Assembly: GCA_958450365.1 (NCBI GenBank)
Contig: CAUEEP010000733.1
Span: 1,384,001 to 1,448,000, forward strand
Source: Mesorhabditis belari
Taxonomy: Eukaryota; Nematoda; Chromadorea; Rhabditida; Rhabditidae
Direction: 5' to 3'
DNA: 64,000 bases
The notes under the pieces were generated by a model, which was not told the origin of the DNA, made no database searches, and was given only the letters and a program-made list of their open reading frames with translations. Below are positions 33,004 to 45,800 of the stretch, in pieces. Position 1 is the first letter of the stretch, and each line of letters starts with the position of its first letter. Made by a program: the position numbers and the translations under genes.

Positions 33004-34785
33004 CTTATCATTCAGTTTATTTTCTAAAACAAGTATCCTTGGCTAATTTCTGTTCAATACTGAACAATATTAATGAAAACGTTTTTGAAAGCTTTTGAAA
33101 ACGCTCTTGTTTAAAGAGCTTTAAAGTTCTGATACTTCAAAATTTTGCAATAATCATTTTCAATAAAGTACGATATATAGAGTTAAAGTAAGTCGGGCAT
33201 TTCATGAACGTTTACAAAAATGTTTTCAAGGATTCTGTAACTTTCAAGGATTCTGTAACTATCCTGTTGTCACAGTGTGGCTGAATAAGAACACCCGTTA
33301 TTCTTTGACTATAAAAAGAGACTTAACAAATGTCTAGCTTGCAACTTTTCTAGCTGTTTTCACGATTGAACAGCTTCAGTTCGAGAATCTAGAAGAAATT
33401 CTTTCCTTACTAACAATGACAAAGTAAAACTAGATACGAAGCTGTGTCCAAATCGCCATTTCCCCAATTTCTGATCCCTTGACCGTTTGATCTCTTCCAT
33501 TCCTTCTGTTCCTCAAGATGACGCCGTACATTCTCTTTTCCTCAAAAGTAAACCCTCATAACTCAAGGGCAAACCTGATAGCTCTCAATCAAAGGGGAAA
33601 ACGGGGGATAGTACAACTTGTCTATCTGTGAAAGAGTCTATTGAGGGACCTCTGTCTTTTCTTTCTTCCACTCTTTTTCTCCTTTTCTTCAAGATTCTTC
33701 TCCTGTTTGTTGGGTGTATCTCTTCATCTTTTATGTGTGCGATGGGCAAACGAGTGTCGCAACACCCTTTTTTGCACTCACTCGATACAAGTCTTTCTTT
33801 GATTTCTCTCAACGCCTCATCAAAAGATCGTTGACGACGGCAATTTTTTTGGGCAACAAAGACTTTCACTAGGGGCAAATATGAGTGCAATCTTCGCTTT
33901 TCTGGAAGCTTTTTAGCTGAAGTTGAAAGGATTGTCTGACAGGGGAGAGATCGGCTAGTACAAGAGTCGAAGAATTCGCCAATGCTAGATCAAAAATCGT
34001 TCTTTAAAGACTACTAGCAGGATTATCTATTACTGGATCTTATAGTTAAATCAAAAATCTAATTCCTACAAGCTGTTGTAAAGGTTTAAGGGTATTGTAA
34101 CTAAAGGATACTGTGCTAAACAAGTTCAAGAGTCAAGTCCGGCAGTTCTGAGTTTGAAGTCTGTCTAGTTTGAAGTCTAGTTAGTCTAGTCTAGTTTGAA
34201 ATCTGGCCACTGGCCCAGTTCAAAACGACAGCAATACCTAGAAATTTATGCAAATGCAGATGACTTTTCTAATTCAGATTCAGAAAATTTCAGGTTTTAA
34301 TTCTTCAACACCTCTGCACCTCTTCTTCAGCCTAACACCTATTCTTTTTACATTTGAATACAATGAACTTTGCCTTCCCCTCACCAATCTCTCAGACTGG
34401 TTACTTCCATTCCCCTTTCCTCTTTTCATTGTGAGTTTACTCGTTTTTCTATTTCCTTCTCTCCTGCGAAATACTTACTATATGTTTGCTGAGATCTTGC
34501 AAAAACGATGTTGGGAAACCAGAAGCCCAAGACAAACAGTTTTACTTGACAAAGGGTTTAGAGAAAGGAAAAGATTGTCCAAAGACCTAAACAAAATAAT
34601 GTCTTTAAATAATTTATTAACTATTGCAAAACTTAATTTTGAAATTTCTAGACCAAAAAGTTGAGAAATTTATGATGAATTAAAAAACAACTTTCAAAAA
34701 GAATCGTTTAACAGGCGCAATGAAAAAAAGAATGAAAATGAAAAGAACTCATCATCGAGTATAAAGGTGATTGCTAATTGAAATC

Positions 34786-35346
34786 AAGAGCGTTTACAGA
34801 GAAAAATTTTGGGGACGCATTCTAAAATGCACTAGCTACCGTAATCCGCAATTTCCATGCTTAAAGCCATTCTCCGTCGTTTTTATTCATTTGCCATTTC
34901 ATCGCAAATTCAACAAGATCAACTGCTATAACAGAAGTTGTGTTTTTTATTTTCTGTAATCGTCTATCTCTCTGTAAAAGTCACGAACACAAATGTCACA
35001 AAACACAAATGAATATTTAAAATTGTTAATTATTTACCAACCTTTCAACCGGGCCGTTATTGTTGTTTCGGTTGTTGTTTCGTTAAAAGTTTTGGCAATT
35101 CGACATTTGTGTTCGTCTAACTCTCTGTAAAAGTCATTAAAAAAAAGCGAACCGTTCCAGAAAAAAACCAAAAACACTTAACTTCTGTTATAGCAGTTGA
35201 TCTTGATAAATTCGCGATGAAATGGCAAAGAAAAACGATGAAAAATGAATAAAAACAACGGAGAATGGCTTTAAGGAAATTGCGGATTACGGTAGCTAGT
35301 GCATTTTAGAATGCGTCCCCAAAATTTTTCTTTGTAAACGCTCTTG
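34786..35346. mobile_element. Foldback element, ~160-bp arms
   Basis: AGAGCGTTTACAGAGAAAAA.. at the left is inverted at the right, ending ..TGTAAACGCTCT. The arms (about 34786-34945 and 35180-35346) match closely with small indels. The spacer contains a second, shorter inverted motif (CTCTCTGTAAAAGTCA, once each side) and GTTGTTTCG repeats. No coding sequence is present. Confidence 0.8.
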
Positions 35347-35580
35347 CGTATTGAAATCTCATAATGGACGACTTTATCTTTGTGATTATCCGAGAAGTGA
35401 TAATCTTTATCGTTGCAAACATCGAGAAAACATCGAGACGTTTCTGCAATTCCGATGCGTTTCATTCCCGGTAATGCCTAAATTCATATTACTGTTTTGA
35501 TTTTTTTAAATTGAAAACTCTTATTCTTCACTGACTTCTTCACTTTTACTAGCAACTTAATTTACTTAGTTCATTGAATA

Positions 35581-35976
35581 GAGCTGACTACGGTATCTAT
35601 CCAGCTTTACAAACTTACAAGGAAAAGACACCGAGTCAAGCTGACCTTTTGACTCGAGTAGAGCTGACTACGGTATCTAGCCAGCTTTACAAACTTACAA
35701 GGAAAGACACCGAGTCAAGCTGACCTTTTGACTCGAGTAGAGCTGACTACGGTATCTAGCCAGCTTTACAAACTTACAGGAAAGCACCGAGTCAAGCTGA
35801 CCTTTTGACTCGAGTAGAGCTGACTACGGTATCTAGCCAGCTTTACAAACTTACAAGGAAAAGACACCGAGTCAAGCTGACCTTTTGACTCGAGTAGAGC
35901 TGACTACGGTATCTAGCCAGCTTTACAAACTTACAAGGAAAAGACACCGAGTCAAGCCGACCTTTTGACTCGAGTT
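35581..35976. repeat. Five tandem units of 77-80 bp
   Basis: Units start at 35581, 35661, 35740, 35817 and 35897 with GAGCTGACTACGGTATCTA. Small 1-3 base deletions distinguish units 2 and 3. Each unit carries an inverted pair GAGTCAA..TTGACTC that could form a hairpin. This is not a CRISPR array, because there are no unique spacers. Confidence 0.95.
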
Positions 35977-36098
35977 CATCTTATAGAGTCGGTCAAGGGG
36001 ATCTCGAATCCGTTTTTAGTTTTTACAGAACGCTTCACAAACGCGAAATATCTAAATTTCTCCTTAAGTAGCGGTCACACGCTCCCTTAACAGCTGCT

Positions 36099-36178
36099 TC
36101 GATGGTCTTGTGGATAGTCGACTAAACTCCCGAGCCTATTACATACTTTGCCCTCAAGTTTGAGTCCTACTCTCGCCA
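36099..36178 (+). pseudogene. tRNA-like sequence, weak
   Basis: GATGGTCTTGTGGATAGTCG resembles an A box with a D loop, and AAGTTTGAGTCCTACTC a B box. Arm pairing is incomplete and I cannot fix an anticodon. Confidence 0.35.
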
Positions 36179-39127
36179 AACCTTTTTGGCTTTTCTAAAT
36201 AACTGTTTCCTTACGTATTTGCATTGAATTATCGACTCAAGTTTTATAGACCGCTTTCTGTAACTTCTAGAAATAATTTACAAAAGCTGGAACCTATCAA
36301 AATATCAGAATCAGTAGATAAGTAGTGAAAAATTTGACCTTTGTTGTTACATTTCTGAAAGCTACAGGTGCATAAAATTCAACTCTTTTTCTCTTTTTCA
36401 GGAATTCTTCAACTTCCAACAAAATGGGCGAACGTGATCCAAAATAACGGAAACTATTTCGAGTAAACTGCTTGTTTGGTTGTGAATAAATTTTCAAACA
36501 AAACTGTTGCCAAGACTTATTGGCCAAAATAATAGAAATTGGCATTCTCTACTTGTAGACAAAATTTCAGAGCAATCGGCCAAGAGACGGTTGAGGAAAT
36601 GAAGGGGGGATTAGGTTCGGGTTGGAAATTTCTCCTGTCTAGTCCGAAATTACCTCAAGAAAATTTACGCTGAAATTATGTTAGTGATTACTTGTAGAAA
36701 CATCTTTTCTTTTGCTTCTTTGTGCTACGGATTGAAATTTTTCTCGGATTTCTACAAAAAAACTCGATGTCGTTTATCTAAGCTCGATCTAATTTCGATC
36801 AAAGCGAATGGTGAGCAAATAAAGAAATTTTCTAGAAATTCAATGAACCATTAGAATTGCCAAGCACTCAAGGATTTTGATCACATTTGATCAGTTTTCA
36901 GATGAGTTACAGTCATGGACAAATGTCTTTTAACGTTGCTTTTTAGAAGTTTTTTCTTTGTATATCTGGATCCAAATCCGGCCAATTTGCAAACGGTTAA
37001 AAGATTTAAAGAGTTTATTATCTCTAATTTTAACATTACTAAAAGATGAATTTGACAATTTATCAGGTGTCATGAACTTTTATATATGAAAAACTGAGCA
37101 GATGACTGTGAAAAAGATGAGAGATGCAAAAAAGGAGAACCTCGATGACTACGATTCAAATGAAATACCAAAAATTGGATGAAATAAGGATATAACTTTT
37201 TCTGTTTATGTTTTTGAATCAACTATTTATTTCAGCAAACATTTTATTCAAAATATCTTTTATCCAACATATGTTTCAATAGTTTTAAACTTTACGTGGC
37301 TTGTCTTGAGCGAGATTTTGTTCGAAAAGCTATAAAAGACTATGAATTTCATGGTTTAGAAATTTCTGGTTTTATCGACTGGTCAGGTATAGTGAAATTG
37401 CCATTGCTGGGGAACTCTCCTCACTTCACATTGAAGGGCATCGAGTGAGAGTTTATTTAGCCAAGAGAACTCTCTCCAGGTACAAATAAAAAAGAGGAAA
37501 GAATGCGAACTAGTTGGCGTGAGGCGTGAGCCTTAAAGCTCTTTCTCTCTCTCTCTACAAATCCTCTCTTTCTCCCCCAAATTCCTATCGGCATTTTTTC
37601 GTGATCCACTGTGAATCTGCTAAACTGGTTACTTCTGTTTTATTTTCGTTTTTTACGTGTCTCCTCTCCATCTTCTAAAAGTTTAGACTCTCCATCTCCG
37701 AATTAAAATTGTTTGACTCAATAATTAATAGCTCTAATCGATTTCCCGGCCCTGAAAATCCTCAGTACAAATTTACAGCTAAATATCTTCTTTTTACATC
37801 ATCTACAATGGAAAGAAAAGTCTGGTAAATGATTGGCAAGGTGTTGATTGTGCACCGGCGTAATCGCTCGCCATCTGGCAAACTGCTCTTGTATAAAGTG
37901 CTTTCCTTTTGGAAACGGTAAAGGACTGAACTTTCCGGCTTATTGGCCGTCCCTATGCTCAAATTTTTGGGACCAATTTTGCCCTAAATTTGTCTGTATT
38001 TTTGCTAGAAGTATTACATCATTCCGAACCAAAACTAACTGAAATACTCATGGTTGAAATCTGCAAAACAATCTGCAAAACTGTTCTTGTCACCTTACTT
38101 TTCATTGATTCAAAATTGGAAAGAGTTTACGACTTCTTATTTCCATTTCCATTTCCGACTCATCAAGTGTTCAATATTCAACTTTAATCTGTAATCTTAT
38201 TTAGAATGATTCCTCAAGAAGCTACCGAGCTACTGGTTTAAGCTTGACTTTTTTTCCCTTCAAAACATCGTTTCCCTATCAAAATCCGGTTGTGATTTGA
38301 AGAAAGGAAAAGAGATGTTCTCGAATTGGAAAAGGAATGAAAAAGAAAAATGAAAGAGAAGGAAAAGTCTGAAATGTTCTCGTCTCATTTGATTTGGGTC
38401 AGTCCTTCAGTCTCTTTCTCGTTTTCATTTCTTTTTCTTCCTTGATTTGTGACAAGATCACCGTTTCGATTGAATCCTCAATTAATCTAATCATTTTGAA
38501 AGCATCAACTGCTTTTGATTTGCATTTTAATGAATTCCTTTCAAGTTTTAAAGTTTATTGTAATTTAAAGTTTGAAGTTCATTGAGATTTCATAATTTTA
38601 AAGCTTTGTTTGTATTTGAAAGATCGTAAAACCATTTTTTACCCATACAGGACAAATTACATCTGATTTCAAGTAAGTTTTTGGATTTTTCAGCTAAATG
38701 ATCTCATCTCAAAGTTGAGATTCATCTAGGATCAGATGGGTCCTTTAGAGTTGCTCAAAATTAGCTGCAGACTTGACTACGATATGCTATAAGTGTTAAA
38801 GAGTATATTTGGATGTTAAAAATTGAATTCCTGAAGCTCTTGACAATCAACTTGAGGATAAAGATTCCTTTCAACTGCTGCCAATCTTATTCTCCGTCAT
38901 TGGACAGAAATGACCATCACATTCACCCTGTGAACCTTGCTGTTATCCTCTTTTCCCTTTCCAATGTTAGCGATCATTTGTCTTTTTATTGGAGGCAGCA
39001 AGGAAACCTGTTTCAGCTGATTCTGATACCAGTTTTCATGAATTGTTGGCTGGATTCTTTTTGATTTCAGATTTTTGAAGTAAAAGTTGACCAAGCTTAG
39101 AAAGAATTTGAATGGTTTTAATCTAGT

Positions 39128-39285
39128 GGTTCTCCAGAAGGAGAATCACTAGATCTCTCCAGAAGATCTCTCCAGAAGCTTTCTCTCTAGATTTCTCCAG
39201 AAGATTTCTCCAGAAGATCTCTCCAAAGCTTTCTCTCTAGATCTCTCCAGAAGATTTCTCTCTAGATTTCTCCAGAAGCTACAGT
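39128..39285. repeat. Degenerate CT-rich repeat (TCTCCAGAAGATT/C)
   Basis: Around ten imperfect copies of TCTCCAGAAG with interspersed CTTTCTCTCTAGA. It appears to be simple expansion with no coding signal. Confidence 0.85.
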
Positions 39286-41141
39286 AATCCAGTTGTTTTT
39301 GAAATGATTACATTATTTTTAAAATGATACAAAATCAGCTGATTATTCCAGTAATTCAGCTGTTTTTGAACTGGCTACGGTGGCTCTTTCCTTATAAATT
39401 CAAGCCACCGTAACCCTCTGAAAAGTTGCCTTAAGAAAGCCGCTTTTAAAAAAAACATAGATTATTAGAGCCTGTTCAGATTAGATTCACTATTAGATTA
39501 TTAGAAATCCAAAAAAATAACAAATCTTGGCTCTCTCGAAAGTTTACAAGCCAAGTCTTCAAAACAGTCACAAAAATTCTCACTCCCCGTGTTCTTTTCA
39601 CATTCAGAATGTCGATGATCGTATGTCTTTTTCTCAAAAAAGCCCGTTTCCCCCTTTTCCATCTTTTTTTCTCATCTTCTAAAGTTTTCCGTGAATCTAT
39701 CGTTTTGTAAGTGCCGCTCGTACCAGTTTTCATTTACACCCATTCCCCTCTCATCTCCTTTCGCCCCTTTCCCCTTTATCTGTTGGTCATTCAGCCAGCT
39801 TTGCAATCGTGTTCAAAAACCTGATGTTACTCAACCGTTTCTCCTTTTTCTACTTTTCAACTTCTACTTCGATAAGCTCTTTTTGTCGGCATTTCGACGA
39901 ATTTTTGAGTCTCTTGATTTCTCAGTCTATCCTTTATCTACCATTTTGCATTGGCTTTCAATAAATTATGATGACCGTTCTGTTTTGAAAATTGATATTA
40001 TTCTAGTCGGAAACCAGGCTAACATTGTATCTAGATCGGTTTTCAAATACTGATTTTGGTTTTGATGATGTTTAAGGATGTGATTCATGATACATTGTCA
40101 ATTTTTGTCAATGTTTTCAAGTGTCAATGTTTTCGTGTCAATTTTTGAGCCCTGTATTCAAATCTAAATCAAATTCACGCTACCATCAACATCAAATAGG
40201 TTGTCAAGAACATCACGATGTTTTCAAGCTTTCTTTCTTGTTGCAGAAAACCTTTCTTGTTGCAGAAAGCCTTTCCTCTCAAGTCTCAAACCAAATCTTG
40301 CATCTACATTGTGAATTTCAAGACTTACTTGACTTCTTTAATCCTTTAAAATATCATTTTTTCCAAATTGAATCAACTCCATATTGAAATCAAAACATTC
40401 TCTAAGTTAAACCAATATTGGATAGCTTTCCAAAAACGTTTCCCCATTTCCACAGAATGACAAGGAACAAGACAAAGATTTCCATTAAAGGAGAACCGGC
40501 GGCACTCCCCTTTCCCCCACATTCTTTCAATCAAAGTGCATTTTTGTCTTTTACGATTTGATTTCATTCCCTTTTTCTCTTCAGATCAAAGCGAAAGTTG
40601 TCAATTTTTTGCAAATAAGCTAAAACTTATAAAGGATTACACTAAGGATTCCATTTCGATAAAATAAAATGACGAATTGTGAGTCAAGCCGAAATCTCCC
40701 AATTCTCCATTTCTTCACTTTCCCCATAAATGTCTAGACGACTCTGACTTGCTTTTTGGGTGGCTATTGGCAGACAAATATCTCTGTGACTCATTTTCAG
40801 ATCTTTTCGATATTGATCAGCTTATTGTCTTCAATGAAATCGATACTCAGAAGTTTTTGATTTGACTTGACTTGACTCTACTTGAGTTTCTTGATCAAAG
40901 TGGAATTTGATTTTGTATTAAACCGTGCTGTGATTAAACCGCAACATTGAACTTTCAGCTGGGAACAAGTTCCAACTAATTTACATCTTTTCTTTACCCT
41001 TATCTTACCTTCAACGGAAACTTGGCTGTTTTACAAGTTCTAGTTCTTGCTGCTCCAGCTTGCTAGAACTTTCTCTAGCAAAATCCTGATCCAAAATGAC
41101 CATGTAACACTAAAATCCAGAGATGCAAATAAGAACTAGAA

Positions 41142-41195
41142 CTTGTAAAGCAATAAAACAACTCTAGTACAACTTGAAACAGCGAAAGAAATCCA
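41142..41195. repeat. 54-bp direct repeat, copy 1
   Basis: CTTGTAAAGCAATAAAACAA.. through ..GCGAAAGAAATCCA recurs identically at 41567-41620. The 372-bp spacer is unique sequence. Confidence 0.9.
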
Positions 41196-41566
41196 AAAAA
41201 ATGAAAGGGCCGATCACTTGAGTGATCGACAAAAGAAGGGAAAGCTGTAAATCTGAAATGGGAAAATGGGAAAATTCAGAAGAAAAGAAAAGTGAGAAAA
41301 AGTGAGAGAAATCCCTCCAAGCCTATTTTCATTCAAATTTTCTCTTTCTCCTTCCCAGCTAAACCCTCGATCACCCAGAAAAAGCGAGCATCCATTTTGA
41401 GAATAAAGTTTACTCCTTAAATGATCTGTATTTTGTAATTTTTGATCTCATTTTGATTATTTTGATTTTTAAATCAATTCTTGTCAATTAATTTTAATTC
41501 GAATCAATCAATTCGAAGTTGAAACTTGAAAGGAAATAGCTAGGATTACTTGTAAAATTGTAAAGC

Positions 41567-41620
41567 ACTTGTAAAGCAATAAAACAACTCTAGTACAACT
41601 TGAAACAGCGAAAGAAATCC
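41567..41620. repeat. 54-bp direct repeat, copy 2
   Basis: Second copy of 41142-41195, same orientation. The pair could reflect a local duplication or template slippage event. Confidence 0.9.
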
Positions 41621-42794
41621 ATCCATCGAAAGCATAAAGCATTTTATTACTTTCAAATGAAGTTGAGTAAGTCTTTGCGATCAATTGACTGTAAGATTTG
41701 TGTCTTTCTACCGTTGTAATACTAATAAATCCCGTTTTTGATCTCAAGGATCCATTTGTAAAGCATTAAGCACAAAATATTGAGTCAAACTTTTGAATCG
41801 GACAACTGAATCGAATCCTAGACTTGATTCTTGAGTCTTTTAACACAAGTCAAACTCATAGATCACTGAAAATCTCCAAACTAAACTCTTTTTCATTCCA
41901 CCCACTCTCCAAAAACCATTACATGCCATTTCCCATATTTTCTTATCGCATAAACATTCTAATCTCCATTTGAAGTGGGAAATCGGGAAAATCTTCTTTC
42001 TTTTCTTCTGTTCGATTGCGCAATGCATTCACATCCACTTTTCCTTACTTTCCCCTTTCTCTTTTCTGAACTATTCACTCCGGAGGGCAATTTTGTGAGA
42101 AAAAAGAGCTTCAGGATGGAGGACTAGTTATAAGGGAAATAGGGAAAGGAAAGGATGGCACACTCGATCGAGTCTCCCCTCAAATGCACACAATATTCTC
42201 ACTTTCACCCACATGGGGGAGTTTTTTGGGAATCGAGAATATCACTGTTTTTTTTGAGATTTAATGTTTAGAGCTTTCACCTGTTCATATCTATATCTAT
42301 GCATGTATATAAGAAATAATCTTTGAGCTTAGCAAAAATCACTGCAGATCGAATCTTCGACTACTTTGAACTAGTCGATTACTTTGAAACTCAAGCATCA
42401 ACAAATCACTAACTCGAATTTAGCAGAAATTAACTAAAACCTATGGTGACGGTACTTATATAAGTTGAAACTTTTGGTTCCATCTTAGCGACTTTGAAAC
42501 TTTCGATCTTTAAACTTGATTGATCATTGTTTCACTTACCCTTTGAATCTTTGAATTTCTTTGAATTTCTCTCAAATACACAAAAGCCCCCATGGAAGAG
42601 CCGATTTTTCAGAATCACTGCTTTCTGGGTATTCAAAGCTTTCACTTACCCTTTTACAGTCTTTGAATGTAAAGTAATCTTTTCATTAACTCTAGATTCT
42701 TTGATCTTGCCTTACAACTGCCTTTAGCCTTAAGAATTTAATGTTTTTTCGTTGTTCCCATTTTCAAATCAATTCTACTCTCTTTTAATTGATG

Positions 42795-42806
42795 ATCGAT
42801 TTACAG
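42795..42806 (+). promoter_or_regulatory. Candidate spliced-leader acceptor of ptr
   Basis: GATCGATTTACAG ends at 42806, 47 nt before the ATG at 42854, with no recognisable upstream exon. This is compatible with trans-splicing or with a 5' UTR intron. Confidence 0.45.
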
Positions 42807-42853
42807 ACTCGCCTCTTCAATCGTCCCATTTCCCATCCCGATATTCTCATTGG

Positions 42854-45800
42854 ATGGTGGTGTGGTCTCTAGAGCCTCATGTGCGGAGGTTCTTCGAGGC
42901 GTATGGACCTGTGGCTCATCGATTGCGATATCCGTTCATTTTCATTCCAATTCTTCTAACCTTATTGCTTTCACTGGGCGCTCTTCGACTACAAGAGTTG
43001 AGAGTCGATGATCCATCGTATGTCTTCACACCGACAACGGCAAGGTCAGGGAAATTTAATAGCTCATTTTAGCTGACTTAAACCATACCAATTGTTGAAT
43101 ATCGTTTTGATTTCAGATGGCGAACCGAGCTCAAAATCTTCACCGACAATTGGCCATTAAATGAGAACAAATTCTTGCCCGGGAAATCTTTTGAAACAAA
43201 GCGTTTCATCAATGTGTTGATCAAAGCGAAAGATGGAGGAAATATTTTGAGAGATCCGATTTTAAAAGAGGTCATTGAAAAGCATTGAATAAGGGATAAG
43301 GCTCTGTTTTGGCGGCATTCAATAGCTTGGGTTTAGTTCATTGATAGAGTGTTCGCTCGGTAAGCGAGAGGTAAGCGAGAGGTCACGGGTTCGAACCCCG
43401 GCGTCGGCCATTTTTTGCGCCCAACCCAACTATAAGTTTCCAGCTAGGTGTTTCCAACTATCGGATAGCAATTTCAAATTTAGATCAAAGTGCTGAATGG
43501 TTGGATTATGAACAACATCTCTGTGCCGACTTATGATGGGAAATTTGAGCTCTCCTATCAGGTGCGATATTCTATTTTGTTGACCGAATATTTCTACTTC
43601 TTCAACTCATTCTTTTTTATTAAAATTTCCAATCAAACCCTTGACCTTTATGGTTGAATTCATTCGCGATTCTCATATTTTTCCTTTCAGGATTTATGTC
43701 TCTCGTATGATTGGATATGCGGAGCAAATGAGCACATTGAGATGCTCATCGAAAGGAAAAAAGTGCATCAAGTCATCGATCTCACGTTTCCGAGAGGAGG
43801 AACAAAGGTGGTTTTTGAGATTTGAAACAAATTCAATGTCTTAGCAAAGATGATAAAACTGAAATCAAGTAGCTAGTCCAATCGGTTATATTACAAAGCT
43901 TGGGACTTTAAAAATGCATTTATTCACACGAATAATGTGGTACAAGCAATAGAAAGCACAAGTCTTAAGCTCTAAATGTAGGGAAGAAAAAAAACTTTGC
44001 ATTTGAAAGTGGCTGTCAAAATAGTGACAAGTACGTTAAGGCGTACTTATAATTTTTTCCGACGGAAGGAGATGGAAGGAGAGATAGCAACTAGAGTGTG
44101 TACCCGTCAAAGAAAATAATTCATTTTCTTTGCACAAGCTTAAAAACATACCAATTCAGCAATTCACAACTAGCAATTAAAAAGTTGAATCGTCACTGAA
44201 GGTTGTTTAAAATCGGTAACATCAAGTACCAAGAAAGCGCCAAAAATAGCAAAGATCAACACCTGACTGATAAAGCTGGGAAAAAGTTTTAATAATGTAA
44301 CCGGTGGGATTGAACCCTATTGAACCCTATTGAATCGGCGGGATACAGATCTCTTAGCCAGTCGGCCATGGCGACCTTTTATATATATATATATAGATAC
44401 TTTATTCAGGACCTGAGATCAAGTGCGCTAGATTTAAGATTAAAACACATGAATTCATACACATAACACGAAAAGGGCCAATAAAAAGCAACACGATATA
44501 ATATATGGGTAGCACAGATAACGTCAAGGATCCACTAGAGCTTCAAGATCAAGATCATCTACAGATAATTTAAAGGTTTCGGGACTATTGGACTCTCTCA
44601 AAACTCTGGGGAGTCGAATCCAAATTCTGGAAGTTCTTATTGGAGAAGAGTTATAAACAGACTTATTGGAGGAGACTGGAATTTCTAAAACGAAAGAACC
44701 TCTCCTTGAATTAACCGTGGGATTAACTTTGAATAAATCTCCAAAAAGAGGGATAGGTTGCCTGCCATTTACAATTTTGAAACATTCTATAAAACCTTTG
44801 ATCCAAACTTTGCCTAGTACCCGAAATTTGTTTTAAAAGGACAAACTTTTACAAATTTTCTAAATCTTCTTGTATTTTAGGATCAATTTCTATAGTTGAT
44901 TAAAAATTAGTATAAAAAGTAAGAACTTTTCAGGACAACCCAGTTTATCTTGGAACAACCCTCGGCGATGTCACCCTTTTCCCAAATAACACTGTTGAAA
45001 CCGCGAAAATCACTCAACTCTTCTATTTCTTGAAACAAGAGCAGGTAAAGCTTTAAAAATACTTTAAAATATTGAAAATTTTATTAGAAATTACTCCGAG
45101 ACTACTCATCAGCTTTCTCCTATGCAGTTGAACGCTTTCTCTTGCATATCTACTCATCAGATCTCATCGAATTGTCGATGGCTCATTATCAATCATTGCA
45201 GGTATTAAGATATAAAAAAATGATTTTAGAAATAAAGCCAATACGAAAAAGTATTCAGTTCTAAAATTGAACTATTTTTTTTGAATCTTTAGGATGGTTT
45301 GGATGAGAACGCGAAGCATTTCGCTCCGAATTTCGTTTTCAGCTTCGCTACTCTCTCTTTTTATGCCCTTGCTTGCTCATTTACACTCAAGTTTGTTTTA
45401 AAAAGACTTTAAATTTGAGATATTCATAGATTTTCTTAGAAATATAATAAGAGTTTTTAGACGAGGCAAGAAAAGAATCGATTGGCTGAAGAGTAAACCG
45501 TGGGTAGCCGTTTCTGGTGGGCATTTTTGATTACCTTTTTCCAGTCAACTAAAAACCACTGCATTGATGTGAAAAAGAAGAATTGATATGCTAGAAAGGC
45601 TTCATTTTTGAATAAAAAGCCTATTGCTTGTTAGCTTCCTGCAGCTATTGTTCTTACAGGCCTGGCCACAACACTGTTAGCTATTGGAAGCGGTTTTGGA
45701 TGCCTTTTGCTTTTGGGAGTCAACTACAATGTGATCAATACGATTATCCCGTTTTTGATCATTTGTGAGTTCAATTTTTAACTTAAAGATTATAAATAAC

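Larger units (their letters stand above)
32413..42805. other. 10.4-kb stretch without recognisable genes
   Basis: The region lies between the divergent Cys/Gln-rich gene and ptr. Open frames are short, biased to low complexity and lack splice-consistent continuations. It contains a minisatellite (32917-33003), a foldback element (34786-35346), a five-unit 80-bp tandem repeat (35581-35976), a tRNA-like sequence (36099-36178), a CT-rich repeat (39128-39285) and a 54-bp direct repeat (41142/41567). Promoters of the flanking genes presumably lie at its edges. Confidence 0.6.

Noticed and set aside
33585..34664. Open frames of 100-138 residues in the gene-free 10-kb stretch
   Set aside because: Low-complexity composition, no recognisable domain, no splice-consistent partner exons.
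35581..35976. CRISPR-like array
   Set aside because: Units are contiguous 77-80-bp tandem repeats with no unique spacers, in a eukaryotic genome.
36905..36940. Tc1-like terminus (TTACAGTCATGGACAAATG)
   Set aside because: No inverted partner found within a reasonable distance; left as a possible fragment.
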